From Ziziphus jujuba (Eukaryota; Streptophyta; Magnoliopsida; Rosales; Rhamnaceae): a stretch of 64,000 nucleotides of DNA. Below are positions 63,424 to 64,000 of the stretch, piece by piece (the first letter of the stretch is position 1; every line of letters starts with the position of its first letter). The stretch is taken from assembly GCF_031755915.1 (NCBI RefSeq), contig NC_083386.1, positions 4,247,001 through 4,311,000 on the forward strand, read 5' to 3'. The position numbers and the translations under genes are program-made. The notes under the pieces were generated by a model that was not told the DNA's origin, made no database searches, and worked only from the letters and a program-made list of their open reading frames with translations.

Positions 63424-63675
63424 TGATGTAACTTGCCTGAGGGCTATTATATTCCCATACACATATTAATGTATCTTGCCCTAGGGCTATCATATTCCCA
63501 TACATATATTAATGTAACTTGCCTGAGGGTTGTCATATTCCTATACATATATTAATGTAACTTGCCTGAGAGCTATCTCACCTACCGAAATGCTACCACT
63601 TGTCCGAGGACTATTATACTTGCCCGATGGCTATCTTTCTTGCCCGTAGGCTGTGATACTTATCTGAAGGTACCA
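63424..63675. repeat. 43-bp tandem repeats and a degenerate CTTGCC(C/T)GAGGGCTAT array
   Basis: Three to four units of 43 bp (AATGTAACTTGCCTGAGGG... then TTCCCATACA-ATATT) occupy about 63424-63590. Shorter copies of CTTG-CCGA-GGCTAT follow at about 20-bp spacing to about 63670. This resembles the minor tandem blocks in the middle of other LTR copies and may belong to LTR J. Confidence 0.8.
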
Positions 63676-64000
63676 TAAGGGAAGTAATAATAATAAAAAC
63701 AATAACAAAATTAAAATTAAAGATCTCATAATAATGTTAATAAAAATAAAAATAATAATCAATATTATTTATTAAAATCTCAATAACTGAGAATGGCAGC
63801 TGCGATAATACTTGATAATAGTTTTGTTGATAAATACCATTGATAATAACAATAATATCAACTATAATTATAATAATGGTAATAATAGAAATTGGAATTA
63901 CAATAAAAATAATCATTATAAATAATAATAACAATTCCGATAACAATGACAATAATGATTAAATAAATAGTCAAATACAAAGTAATAAGAATATAATAAC
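63676..64000. other. (ATA)n-rich sequence at window end
   Basis: Low-complexity AAT/ATA-rich sequence with no gene. It probably continues LTR J or an insertion in it. Confidence 0.5.

Overview
This window is nuclear DNA from a flowering plant, most likely a eudicot. The evidence is AT-rich intergenic sequence full of (AT)n and poly(A/T) tracts, a plant cytosolic sulfotransferase, a jasmonate-induced-protein (JIP23) relative, a CYP84A-like cytochrome P450 fragment, a CACTA transposon remnant, and many nested LTR-retrotransposon pieces. I cannot name the species from sequence alone. Only one gene looks intact: a sulfotransferase at 25245-26210.

Layout. 1-88 is the right end of a short LTR-like repeat whose fuller copy lies at 22412-22579. 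At 2914-3637 is a two-exon JIP23-like gene with an apparent frameshift. From 4486 to 22411 the sequence is a transposon nest: a minus-strand solo LTR (A, 4486-7510), then LTR B (from 9025), which holds a CACTA element (about 9356-13933) and is cut by LTR C (from 15889), which is itself split by LTR D (17979-21504). 22580-25244 is mostly unique DNA ending in a tandemly duplicated promoter region. Sulfotransferase genes follow: SOT1 (intact), then SOT2 (27020-28025, pseudogene), then a minus-strand CYP84A-like exon 2 (29754-30377) lacking the haem cysteine. Solo LTR E (30606-34013) sits just 5' of that exon. A foldback element with 88-bp arms is at 34831-35550. Solo LTR F (36494-42840) contains the opposite-strand LTR G (37411-40539).

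The most informative structure is at 44671-59449. It is a second copy of the block carrying SOT2 and the P450 3' end. Its sulfotransferase (SOT3) is split by an 11.9-kb Ty3-type chromovirus (44929-56851) flanked by a perfect 5-bp target duplication. The 3' LTR of that element is in turn split by solo LTR H (51560-54540). The block ends where another LTR retrotransposon (59450-60643: LTR, primer site, broken gag) interrupts the P450 remnant. That element is cut by minus-strand LTR I (60644-62978), itself cut by LTR J (from 62979).

How the parts relate. The host genes are consistent with specialised or defence metabolism (small-molecule sulfation, phenylpropanoid-type P450, jasmonate response), but only SOT1 has its active-site motifs and reading frame intact. 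The solo LTRs are one large family of about 3-3.5 kb (TGTAACACCCCGTC... to ...GGTCCTGACA). They repeatedly inserted into one another and carry conserved internal hairpins and splice-like signals. LTR D looks like a mosaic of this family and the chromovirus LTR.
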